Shown here piece by piece: positions 1-6,104 of a stretch of 6,248 bases of DNA (its first letter is position 1; every line of letters starts with the position of its first letter). The notes beneath the pieces are model-generated. The model was not told the origin of the DNA, did no database searches, and saw nothing but the letters and a program-made list of their open reading frames with translations. Position numbers and translations under genes: made by a program. The stretch is from positions 1 through 6,248 of the forward strand of contig JAJYVK010000100.1 in the NCBI GenBank assembly GCA_021792075.1, in the 5' to 3' direction. The stretch comes from Actinomycetes bacterium (GTDB lineage: Bacteria; Actinomycetota; Acidimicrobiia; Acidimicrobiales; Acidimicrobiaceae).

Positions 1-399
1 CTTGCAGCCAGCGCCTCCGCCGTCATTCTTTGCGACCAGAGCGTCGACATCTACAATCCAAAGACTGTGCGTTCAAGCGCCGGTGCGATCTTCAGTGTTC
101 CAATTTCAATTGCCCCGAGCTTCGAGGATGTTAGAGAGTATCTCAGATCCAGAGGGTACAGGATCGTGGGGACTTCATCTCATGCGAGTACTCCCTATTG
201 GGAAGAGGAACTCTTTGGAAAGGTGGCTATCGTGCTAGGAAACGAGGGTAGCGGACTTGACAGGAGCTATGCCCAGCTTTTCGACCGTATGATAGCCATA
301 CCTATGAATTCAAGAGCCGAATCTTTGAATGTCGGGGTTGCCGGTTCAATTCTTATGTTCGAGGGGATGCGGCAGCGGCACACTCACCTGAAACGTTGA
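1..399 (+). CDS. SpoU/TrmH-family RNA 2'-O-ribose methyltransferase, C-terminal part
   Basis: The frame is open from base 1 to the TGA at 397-399, so the N-terminal half (substrate-binding domain and start) lies outside the window; 132 residues remain. They form the SpoU methyltransferase domain, a knotted SAM-binding fold. All three family motifs are visible, numbered from the first residue in view: motif 1 DIYNPKTVRSSAGAIF (16-31), with the conserved N and R; motif 2 VAIVLGNEGSGL (75-86); motif 3 IPMNSRAESLNVGVA (100-114). Enzymes of this family methylate a ribose 2'-OH in rRNA or tRNA in the cytoplasm. In actinobacteria a member at this position, between the rplT region and pheS, is often called tsnR, but the exact RNA target cannot be read from this fragment. 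It converges on the downstream membrane-protein gene with 25 bases between stops and no obvious terminator hairpin. The family is certain; the substrate is not. Confidence 0.95.
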   Translation, partial: LAASASAVILCDQSVDIYNPKTVRSSAGAIFSVPISIAPSFEDVREYLRSRGYRIVGTSSHASTPYWEEELFGKVAIVLGNEGSGLDRSYAQLFDRMIAIPMNSRAESLNVGVAGSILMFEGMRQRHTHLKR

Positions 400-424
400 T
401 GCTACGCGCAGCGAAGCTCAGAAT

Positions 425-1912
425 CTATCCTTTCGCAAGCGGCTCCGGCGTCTTATCTCCGTAGCTTCTCTTTAGCCTGTAACCGTTGTATCTGGCCAGC
501 AGGCTTCGGAACTCTGCAAGAGTCGTCTTGTATGCCGACCTGAAGAGATCTCCAGGGCTGGACAGCCCCTCTCGGAAAAACTGTTTGTTCGATTCACTGT
601 TTGTCGTCAGCACCCACGCCCAGGCGGCTAGGTCGACCGGGTATAAGAGGTATCCGACCCTAGTGGCTGGAGCAATGAGAATTGCTATGAACAGAATTAA
701 AGCGGAAATCCAAGATGCTCCCGTGTGTACCTTGGGAGTGCGATAGATAATCCAAATCAAGGTCGCAATTCCGACGGCTATTCCGATGGCGAATGCTATC
801 TTCGGATAGCCTTTCCACAGGCCTGCGAGGATGTGTCCGGGTAGAGGGCTGGCAGCGGGCGATCCCAGAGACGCTATTCCTGCGGGGAATTTGATGACGT
901 TGTTCACGAGCGCTGAGACGTTGTGGATTATCTCGTCTCCCAGTGTCCATGTCATTATTGTGAGGGCAGGGAGCGCGAACTTGAGGCCAACCCGCCATCC
1001 GTTTCTGACGACGAGCACCATTCCAGCGATGATAGCAAGTGGCCAGGCAGTAAATTTGAGAATTGCGGCGAGTCCAAGCACTATACCAGACCAGCCCCAT
1101 CGCTGACGGGCAAGGAGCACTATTCCCAAGGCCATCATTGCTACTACTGGAATGTCGTCTCCCCCTGTCACCAAGGGAAGCGCTGCAGTCGGGAGTATTG
1201 CCATCGCTTGGAAAGCGAGCATCGGCGACCGCTGGTTGCTCGGCCGCCAGAAAATGGCAAGTCCAGTCGCTATCAGCGTGATAATCAGAAATCCCAGCCG
1301 TGGGTCGCCCAAAGCTGCTGGAGTCCGGATCAGTGCGCTGCCTATGCCGAAAAGAGCCATGCCGGGTAGATAAGGGAAGAATGCATTGGTGGCAGGTACA
1401 GAAGAATGTATGCCAACTTTTACCCCGGTTATTACCGGATACAGGGCCTTTCCAGTCATAAGTCGCGATCCTGCGGCTTCTATTACGAGAACCTCTGGCT
1501 GGGCGTGGGCAATCGTGCTAAGCGAGCCCGCCTGATCGACGATCTGCGCCATGAGCGGAATCAGCACAGCGGTAGAAAATACCAGTACTGCTATCAGTAT
1601 GCGACGTGCTTTACGTCGGCGTGGAGGTCGGGCGAGGGTCCATCCTGAAGCTACCGCAGCAACCAGGTAGGGTACCATAGCCATCTCTCCCCACCACCTG
1701 TAAAGCGCAATTTTGGAGATTTCGAAGGTAGCTATTGCGAACACGAACGACCCAAAGTAAAGTGCCACATCCGCAGCTTCTGGAGGAAGGTGCCGTACTT
1801 TGGTCAAGTGATCACCTAAGGAACTGCTCTTGAGCTGAGATGTTCGGGAAATAAGATTGCCTAGCCTGGTTTGAGATCTCGCCTTATCAAAATCATTGGC
1901 CAATCTAGACAT
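425..1912 (-). CDS. polytopic membrane protein, probable GT87/DUF2029-type glycosyltransferase
   Basis: This 495-residue protein has about 10-12 hydrophobic segments, roughly at 49-68, 75-93, 105-124, 181-197, 205-221, 232-248, 252-268, 276-300, 308-324, 370-389, 399-417 and 418-435. A basic, soluble N-terminal tail of about 45 residues and a charged C-terminal tail of about 60 residues flank them. A long probably extracytoplasmic loop (about 125-180) follows the third segment and holds acidic residues, as in GT-C enzymes. Recognisable pieces are NAFFPYLPG (176-184), GGDDIPVVA (250-258), KFTAWP (286-291) and PATRVGYLLYP (415-425), which resemble actinobacterial GT87 proteins that use polyprenyl-phosphate sugars. 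That assignment rests on pattern memory; donor and acceptor are unknown. The start is the ATG at 1912-1910; a TTG two codons upstream (1918) is possible and an in-frame TAG at 1927-1925 blocks anything longer. Neither start has a good ribosome site. The gene runs opposite to its neighbours, so it is an independent unit. Confidence 0.8.
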   Translation of the reverse strand: MSRLANDFDKARSQTRLGNLISRTSQLKSSSLGDHLTKVRHLPPEAADVALYFGSFVFAIATFEISKIALYRWWGEMAMVPYLVAAVASGWTLARPPRRRKARRILIAVLVFSTAVLIPLMAQIVDQAGSLSTIAHAQPEVLVIEAAGSRLMTGKALYPVITGVKVGIHSSVPATNAFFPYLPGMALFGIGSALIRTPAALGDPRLGFLIITLIATGLAIFWRPSNQRSPMLAFQAMAILPTAALPLVTGGDDIPVVAMMALGIVLLARQRWGWSGIVLGLAAILKFTAWPLAIIAGMVLVVRNGWRVGLKFALPALTIMTWTLGDEIIHNVSALVNNVIKFPAGIASLGSPAASPLPGHILAGLWKGYPKIAFAIGIAVGIATLIWIIYRTPKVHTGASWISALILFIAILIAPATRVGYLLYPVDLAAWAWVLTTNSESNKQFFREGLSSPGDLFRSAYKTTLAEFRSLLARYNGYRLKRSYGDKTPEPLAKG

Positions 1913-2443
1913 GGGCAACCCGTTCTAAGTAGGACACAATTTCGCATCTCGTCAGAACTCCTACAAGCCTCATCGAGGCGATCCTAACCCGACAGTGTAT
2001 TGATGAATGAAGCCGGCTTTCGGACCCCAACCGTCCTCCCTGCTTTGTTAGGACGCGAGGCAGTGGTGTCACTTTGTTCAACCAGTCCGCTGTTGTGTCG
2101 ATTTGTCAACATAGAGTCCTGCTGCTTGATCGTTTGTAATAGTTTAGCGACCCACAAATAGTAAGCGCTTGCCCTTTTCGATAAAGAACAGTTCCGAACT
2201 CGTGTCGAGCTAACCGGGCGGCTTGGCCAAGGATATTCCAGCCACCTTGTGGTTCATCAGCGGAAGCGCCAAGTAGGTGCTTTGACGTTCTTTGAAGACC
2301 AGCAGAGGGTGCTTTTCCGGTCATCTGATTCGCTATTTCTACCTCGTCGAAAATAAAAGCGAAGGGTGAGAGAGATTGAGGCACTGCCGAAGAGGCACAG
2401 GGTTCGGAGATCGGCCAACTGAGTGCTAACTTGTATCATTGTC

Positions 2444-2473
2444 TTGGCTGAAGCAGAGAGATGATTTTATATT
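2444..2473 (+). promoter_or_regulatory. candidate pheST promoter
   Basis: TTGGCT at 2444-2449 (4 of 6 to TTGACA) is followed after 18 bases by TATATT at 2468-2473 (5 of 6 to TATAAT). Transcription would begin near 2480 and give a leader of about 35 bases containing the GGGAG ribosome site of pheS. This is the best-spaced pair I found close to pheS. A transcript starting here would lack the upstream arm of the inverted repeat at 2375-2384. Confidence 0.4.
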
Positions 2474-2501
2474 GGCTTCGGTTGCTGATTTATTCATGTT
2501 C

Positions 2502-2506
2502 GGGAG
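2502..2506 (+). promoter_or_regulatory. ribosome binding site of pheS, fixes the GTG start
   Basis: GGGAG lies 8 bases before the GTG at 2515. The other in-frame candidates, TTG 2530 and ATG 2533, have no purine-rich site at a usable distance, so this element favours the GTG. An in-frame TAG at 2512-2514 directly precedes the GTG and excludes any earlier start. Confidence 0.7.
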
Positions 2507-2514
2507 TTCGTTAG

Positions 2515-3576
2515 GTGCCTCAATTTTCCTTGATGGAGATAATTGAAAAAGTAGATGAGCTGAAAGGGTATTTCAGCTCATCGCTTCGAGACGCAGGAGA
2601 CATCGATCGGCTCAGAGAGCTTGAGTCAGAGGTGCTTTCGAAGAAAGGCTCCATCGCTTCGTTGAACAAGCAGCTTGGCTCAATGGACCAAGATCTCAGA
2701 CAGGCTGCGGGAGCCGTAATCAACGATGCCCGTGCTCAAATGAGGGCCGACTATGAAGCGACGCTTGCGAGACTTTTGGCTGCAGCGCGTGAAAGGGAAT
2801 TAGAGGCTGAGAAGCTTGATCTGTCTGAGATCGTGTCAGGCTCGGATTTTCATGCCGGCAGGTTTCACCTGATTTCGAAGACCAGATCTGAACTTGAGGA
2901 TATCTTCATTGGAATGGGATTTGCGGTGGAGGAGGGGCCTGAGGCAGAGACAGATTGGCACAATTTTGAGGCTTTGAACATACCTCCTTACCACCCAGCT
3001 CGAGCCGGCCAGGACAGCTTCTACCTAAAATATGGGGAGCCGGAGTCGATGCTTTTGAGAACCCACACATCGCCGGTGCAGATAAGAGTGATGACAAGGC
3101 AGGAGCCACCGATCTATGCGGTGATGCCAGGTCGCGTGTACCGAAGAGACACGGCTGATGCGCGACACACACCTGTGTTCCATCAGATAGAAGGTTTGGT
3201 CGTCGACAAAGGGATTACGTTCGCGAATCTAGCTGGAGCCATCGAGACCTTCACCAAGGCGATCTTTGGACCGAACATCGTGTCGCGTCTCAGGCCGGGT
3301 TATTTTCCGTTCACGGAGCCTTCCGCTGAATTCGAGGTCACCTGTGCGATCTGCGAAGGTGCAGGGTGCAGGACCTGTTCCAACACTGGCTGGATTGAGC
3401 TTGGCGGCTGCGGCATGGTTGACCCCAACGTGTTTGGGGCGGTTGGGATAGATCCCGAGGTTTGGACTGGATTCGCTTTCGGCTTTGGAATAGATCGTCT
3501 TGCTCAGATGCGCTATGCGATTTCTGACATGCGAGTGTTTTTGGATAACGATGTCAGGTTCCTTCGCCAGTTTTAG
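2515..3576 (+). CDS. pheS: phenylalanyl-tRNA synthetase alpha subunit
   Basis: This is the catalytic subunit of class II phenylalanyl-tRNA synthetase, which activates Phe with ATP and charges tRNA-Phe in the cytoplasm as an (alpha-beta)2 tetramer with PheT. It has 353 residues, normal for the family. Residues 1-100 form the helical coiled-coil arm that contacts tRNA; the catalytic core follows. Visible motifs are HPARAGQDSFYL (160-171), LLRTHTSPVQIR (180-191), PGRVYRRD (205-212, motif 2), HTPVFHQIEG (218-227), FPFTEPSAEFEV (264-275), GGCGMVDPNV (297-306) and GFAFGFGIDR (319-328, motif 3, with Asp where many members have Glu). A Cys-x2-Cys-x4-Cys-x2-Cys insert (C277, C280, C285, C288) suits metal binding and occurs in many actinobacterial PheS. 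The DVTLPG...HPL segment before the core is degenerate here (residues 102-120, with GRFHLI). The GTG start is supported by GGGAG 8 bases upstream. pheT follows after 15 bases. Confidence 0.98.
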   Translation: MPQFSLMEIIEKVDELKGYFSSSLRDAGDIDRLRELESEVLSKKGSIASLNKQLGSMDQDLRQAAGAVINDARAQMRADYEATLARLLAAARERELEAEKLDLSEIVSGSDFHAGRFHLISKTRSELEDIFIGMGFAVEEGPEAETDWHNFEALNIPPYHPARAGQDSFYLKYGEPESMLLRTHTSPVQIRVMTRQEPPIYAVMPGRVYRRDTADARHTPVFHQIEGLVVDKGITFANLAGAIETFTKAIFGPNIVSRLRPGYFPFTEPSAEFEVTCAICEGAGCRTCSNTGWIELGGCGMVDPNVFGAVGIDPEVWTGFAFGFGIDRLAQMRYAISDMRVFLDNDVRFLRQF

Positions 3577-3591
3577 AGAGGTCATCGATTT

Positions 3592-6066
3592 ATGAAAATT
3601 CCCTACTCCTGGCTTTGTGACTTTGTACCTCTTGGGACTCTTGAACTCGAAGATTCTAGAGCCACGCCCAGCCATGAGCTGATTCAGCACCTCACCGACT
3701 CATTTAATGATCTTGGTCTTGTGGTGGAAGGCGTCGAGTGGATAGGAAAGGGTCTTGATGAGGTCGTTGTCGCAGAGGTTCTCGAGATTCACGGAATCGA
3801 GGGCGCTGAAAAGATCCGGCGAGTCATCGTTGACGCTGGGGAGGCTGAGCCACTTCAGATAGTTTGCGGGGCGTTTAATTTCGATGTTGGTAGCAAGGTC
3901 CCGCTTGCAAAGATTGGCGCGGTGCTTCCGGGTGACTTTGTGATCAACAAGCGAAAAATGCGAGGAGTTGAGTCGTTCGGCATGCTCTGCTCACAGATAG
4001 AGTTGGGTCTCGGGCAGGACAAGAGCGGTCTGATGATCCTTTCCGACGATGCAAAGGTCGGTGCGAAGATTACAGATGCGTTAGCGATTGTACCCGATGT
4101 CGTATTTGACCTGGCAATCGAGAATAACCGTCCCGACGCCAACTGCGTCATAGGTGTCGCGCGCGATCTGGCCGCCTGGCTGAAGCTGCCATTTGTGGCA
4201 CCGTCAGTTTCCGCATCCAAAATGGTCTCTCCTTCCGAGTCAGTGCGTCTGACCGGCGTCCAGGTGCGATGCCCGGATCAGTGCGATCGGCTTTTGGTAG
4301 CGCTCTTTGATTCGGTCGATCCGAAGCCCACTCCTCGAATTGTCACAAACAGGCTCAATCTGGCGGGAATGAGGAGCGTATCACCAATTGTCGACATTTC
4401 GAACTATCTCATGTTGGAGCTTGGTCAACCAACTCACCCATACGATGCAGATGCGCTTGCGGGCGGGGTGATTTCGGTCCGCTTGGCCGATCGTGGAGAG
4501 ACAGTAGTGACTCTTGATGGCACTACACGTACTCTTGGTTTGCCGGATGCCAGGGGACGTGAATCGACTGATGTGGTAATCGTTGATGGGAGTGACAACC
4601 CAGTCGGGTTGGCGGGAATCATGGGAGGAGAGGAGTCCGAGATCAAAGAGTCCACAAGCAACCTCCTTCTCGAACTCGCACATTTTGCGCCCATGACGAT
4701 TGCGAGGACGTCGAAGAGGCTTGGTCTGAGATCGGAAGCTTCCGCAAGGTTCGAGAGGGGCGTCGATCCGCGAATTTTAGAGGTCGCTCTGGCGCGTTTC
4801 AGCGAGATGCTTGGCCAGATGCCGGCTGAGATCGTGCAGATAACCAAGCCCGGGGCGGACGAGACTTGGGAGATCGATCTCAGGGTCTCTCGGGTGAATG
4901 AAATCCTTGGGACCGCGATCGATGCCGAAAAAGTATCGTCGCTGCTTAGACCGATAGGATTTGATACCGAGGATCTCAGAGCGGGAGTCCTCAAGGTGAC
5001 GGTGCCAACGAATAGGCCGGACGTAGTGCGCGAGATCGATGTCATCGAAGAAGTGGCACGCCACTACGGATATAGAAATATCGAAAAGATCCGCCCTGAT
5101 TCCAAGTTTGTTGGGGCTCTGAAGCCTTTGCAAAGGATTCGTAGGCAACTCACATCTCTTGCGGTTGGCATGGGCTTCTACGAGACCTGGAGCGCCACGC
5201 TTTTAGCCCCAGGCGAACAGGAGCGCTTTGGCGACGCTGGAGCTTTCTTGGAGGTCGAGAATCCGCTCGCTCGAGAGGAGTCCATCCTTCGTAGATCGCT
5301 TCTGCCTGGTCTCGTAAGAGCGCTTCGGTTCAATGTCAATCGCAAGGAGGACGAGGTTCGCTTCTTTGAAAGCGGAAAGGTGTTCTCCGTATTTGAAGGC
5401 GAGATCAATGAAACTGAGCGGCTCGCTTTCATGTTGGCCTACCCTGGGGATGACGTAACCTCTGCAATGTCGGTGTTTGCCAGGATCAGTGATTTTTTCT
5501 CATTGGAGAGGGTCTGGGTCCTGAACCGATATGAACTTGACGCCGTCAAGCGTGATCTTTTGGATGAGAATGCATTGGCCGAATCGTGGAACGGGCTTCA
5601 TCCGACTAGGAGTGCATTGCTGGTTGCCAACGGCTGTATTGTCGGCCAGGTTGGTGAGGTCGATCGAAAGGCTCTGGCCGAAAGTGGAGTTGAGCATGAT
5701 GGCAGAGTGGGCTACTTGGAACTTGACTTCGAGAGAGTGGCTTCGTTGATTCCACCACCCACCTCTATGAAGCCTATATCACAGTTTCCCGTGGCAGAGG
5801 TGGATCTGGCGTTTGAGGTGCCTGATTCTGTCAGTGCACGCGATGTCGAGTACGCGATAGCTCATGAGGCGAGCGAGTACGTTGTGTCTTCGAAGCTGTT
5901 CGATGTCTTCAGAGGGGGAAGCGTCAGGTCTGGGTACCGATCTCTTGCTTTCTCGGTGCGGATGTCTGCTTTGGACCGCACACTCTCCGATTCAGACATT
6001 AGTGGGGTGCGTGCCCGCTGCATCGACCTGGTCGAAAGTCGCTTTGGCGCAAAGCTTCGAGGCTAG
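3592..6066 (+). CDS. pheT: phenylalanyl-tRNA synthetase beta subunit
   Basis: This is the beta subunit of phenylalanyl-tRNA synthetase, 824 residues, a usual bacterial length. Domains in order: N-terminal segment starting MKIPYSWLCDFV; OB-fold tRNA-binding domain at about 45-160, with QIVCGAFN (89-96) and RGVESFGMLCS (124-134); linker with NNRPD (178-182); B3/B4 editing domain at about 215-405, with GMRSVSPIVDISNY (259-272), GIMGGEESE (342-350) and RSEASARFERGVD (380-392), which in the family hydrolyses Tyr-tRNA-Phe; B5 domain at about 423-498, with PTNRPDVVREIDVIEEVAR (472-490); non-catalytic synthetase-like core at about 505-700, with NPLAREESILRRSLLPGL (557-574); and C-terminal FDX-ACB anticodon-binding domain at about 727-824, with KLFDVFRGG (768-776). 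The N-terminal stretch at 15-30 is slightly longer than I expect. The ATG has AGAGGT (3577-3582) 9 bases upstream, just after the pheS stop, so the two genes are co-transcribed. It appears intact. Confidence 0.98.
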   Translation: MKIPYSWLCDFVPLGTLELEDSRATPSHELIQHLTDSFNDLGLVVEGVEWIGKGLDEVVVAEVLEIHGIEGAEKIRRVIVDAGEAEPLQIVCGAFNFDVGSKVPLAKIGAVLPGDFVINKRKMRGVESFGMLCSQIELGLGQDKSGLMILSDDAKVGAKITDALAIVPDVVFDLAIENNRPDANCVIGVARDLAAWLKLPFVAPSVSASKMVSPSESVRLTGVQVRCPDQCDRLLVALFDSVDPKPTPRIVTNRLNLAGMRSVSPIVDISNYLMLELGQPTHPYDADALAGGVISVRLADRGETVVTLDGTTRTLGLPDARGRESTDVVIVDGSDNPVGLAGIMGGEESEIKESTSNLLLELAHFAPMTIARTSKRLGLRSEASARFERGVDPRILEVALARFSEMLGQMPAEIVQITKPGADETWEIDLRVSRVNEILGTAIDAEKVSSLLRPIGFDTEDLRAGVLKVTVPTNRPDVVREIDVIEEVARHYGYRNIEKIRPDSKFVGALKPLQRIRRQLTSLAVGMGFYETWSATLLAPGEQERFGDAGAFLEVENPLAREESILRRSLLPGLVRALRFNVNRKEDEVRFFESGKVFSVFEGEINETERLAFMLAYPGDDVTSAMSVFARISDFFSLERVWVLNRYELDAVKRDLLDENALAESWNGLHPTRSALLVANGCIVGQVGEVDRKALAESGVEHDGRVGYLELDFERVASLIPPPTSMKPISQFPVAEVDLAFEVPDSVSARDVEYAIAHEASEYVVSSKLFDVFRGGSVRSGYRSLAFSVRMSALDRTLSDSDISGVRARCIDLVESRFGAKLRG

Positions 6067-6069
6067 GTA

Positions 6070-6098
6070 TTGCATAATCATTCAGTATGATGTATCAT
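6070..6098 (+). promoter_or_regulatory. candidate argC promoter with overlapping ArgR operator (ARG box)
   Basis: TGCATAATCATTCA (6071-6084) matches the ARG-box core TGAAT-N4-ATTCA at 9 of 10 fixed positions. TTGCAT (6070-6075) and TATCAT (6093-6098, 5 of 6 to TATAAT and fitting TANNNT) are separated by exactly 17 bases and resemble -35 and -10 hexamers. The -10 ends 6 bases before the argC ATG, so transcription would begin at or next to the start codon. A possible weak second box, TGTAT (6091-6095) and ATTTA (6101-6105), has a 5-base spacer, one base too long. The dyad TATGAT-GT-ATCATA (6086-6099) also covers the -10. ArgR bound here would block RNA polymerase when arginine is plentiful. The operator match is seen in the sequence; function is inferred from the known ArgR family and from argC next door. 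Confidence 0.65.
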
Positions 6099-6104
6099 AG
6101 ATTT

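Larger units (their letters stand above)
1919..2514. other. 596-base gap between divergent genes, no convincing gene
   Basis: This gap separates the minus-strand membrane-protein gene from pheS and must hold promoters for both. I see no tRNA T-loop signature, T-box motif or recognisable protein. Small structures are present: a 10-bp palindrome AAGCCGGCTT at 2010-2019; a 6-bp stem CGTCCT/AGGACG at 2032-2037 and 2050-2055 with a 12-base loop; a short hairpin GCCTC-ATC-GAGGC at 1967-1979; a direct repeat GGTGCTTT at 2276-2283 and 2308-2315; and a direct repeat GAGGCAC at 2378-2384 and 2392-2398. A minus-strand frame open for 92 codons (2106-2384, GTG start) has no ribosome site and no family I recognise. 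The gap may hold decayed coding sequence or an uncharacterised leader; the sequence alone does not decide. Confidence 0.6.
2375..2524 (+). repeat. inverted repeat pairing the upstream region with the pheS start codon
   Basis: ATTGAGGCAC at 2375-2384 is the exact reverse complement of GTGCCTCAAT at 2515-2524, which contains the pheS GTG start and the next codons. A second partial copy, GAGGCAC at 2392-2398, could pair with the same target. In a long transcript this would give a 10-bp helix closing a loop of 130 bases and covering the start codon. By rough reckoning a 10-bp match in a region of this size has perhaps a one-in-six chance of arising at random, so only its position makes it notable. 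Confidence 0.35.

Noticed and set aside
397..430. bidirectional terminator between the convergent genes
   Set aside because: The 25 bases between the stop codons contain no stable inverted repeat followed by a T run.
660..1369. ORFs in other frames over the membrane-protein gene (660-1100 minus, 923-1369 plus)
   Set aside because: Both are low-complexity, His/Arg/Ser-rich translations overlapping a clear multi-pass membrane protein in the better frame.
2010..2019. AAGCCGGCTT palindrome as a specific operator
   Set aside because: The 10-bp palindrome is real but no known regulator consensus was recognised, and its flanks are not symmetric. It is recorded only within the gap entry.
1984..2112. 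42-codon minus-strand ORF from ATG 2112 with AGGA a few bases upstream
   Set aside because: It is short, has low hydrophobic content and no recognisable motif, and its spacing to the purines is tight. It is likely an accident of an open frame.
2106..2384. 92-codon minus-strand ORF starting at GTG 2384
   Set aside because: It has no ribosome site and resembles no family I know. Its start resembles the pheS start only because of the inverted repeat. Not called as a gene.
2280..2514. T-box riboswitch or Phe-codon attenuator upstream of pheS
   Set aside because: There is no AGGGUGGNACCGCG-like T-box sequence, no run of Phe codons and no terminator hairpin followed by a T run before pheS.
1919..2514. 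tRNA gene or CRISPR array in the gap
   Set aside because: No GTTCRANYC-type T-loop was found on either strand, and no regularly spaced repeats longer than 8 bases were seen.
4434..5045. 203-codon minus-strand ORF opposite pheT
   Set aside because: It lies wholly within the B3/B4 and B5 region of an intact pheT and its sequence is Ser/Arg/Pro-rich, as expected of an antisense shadow.
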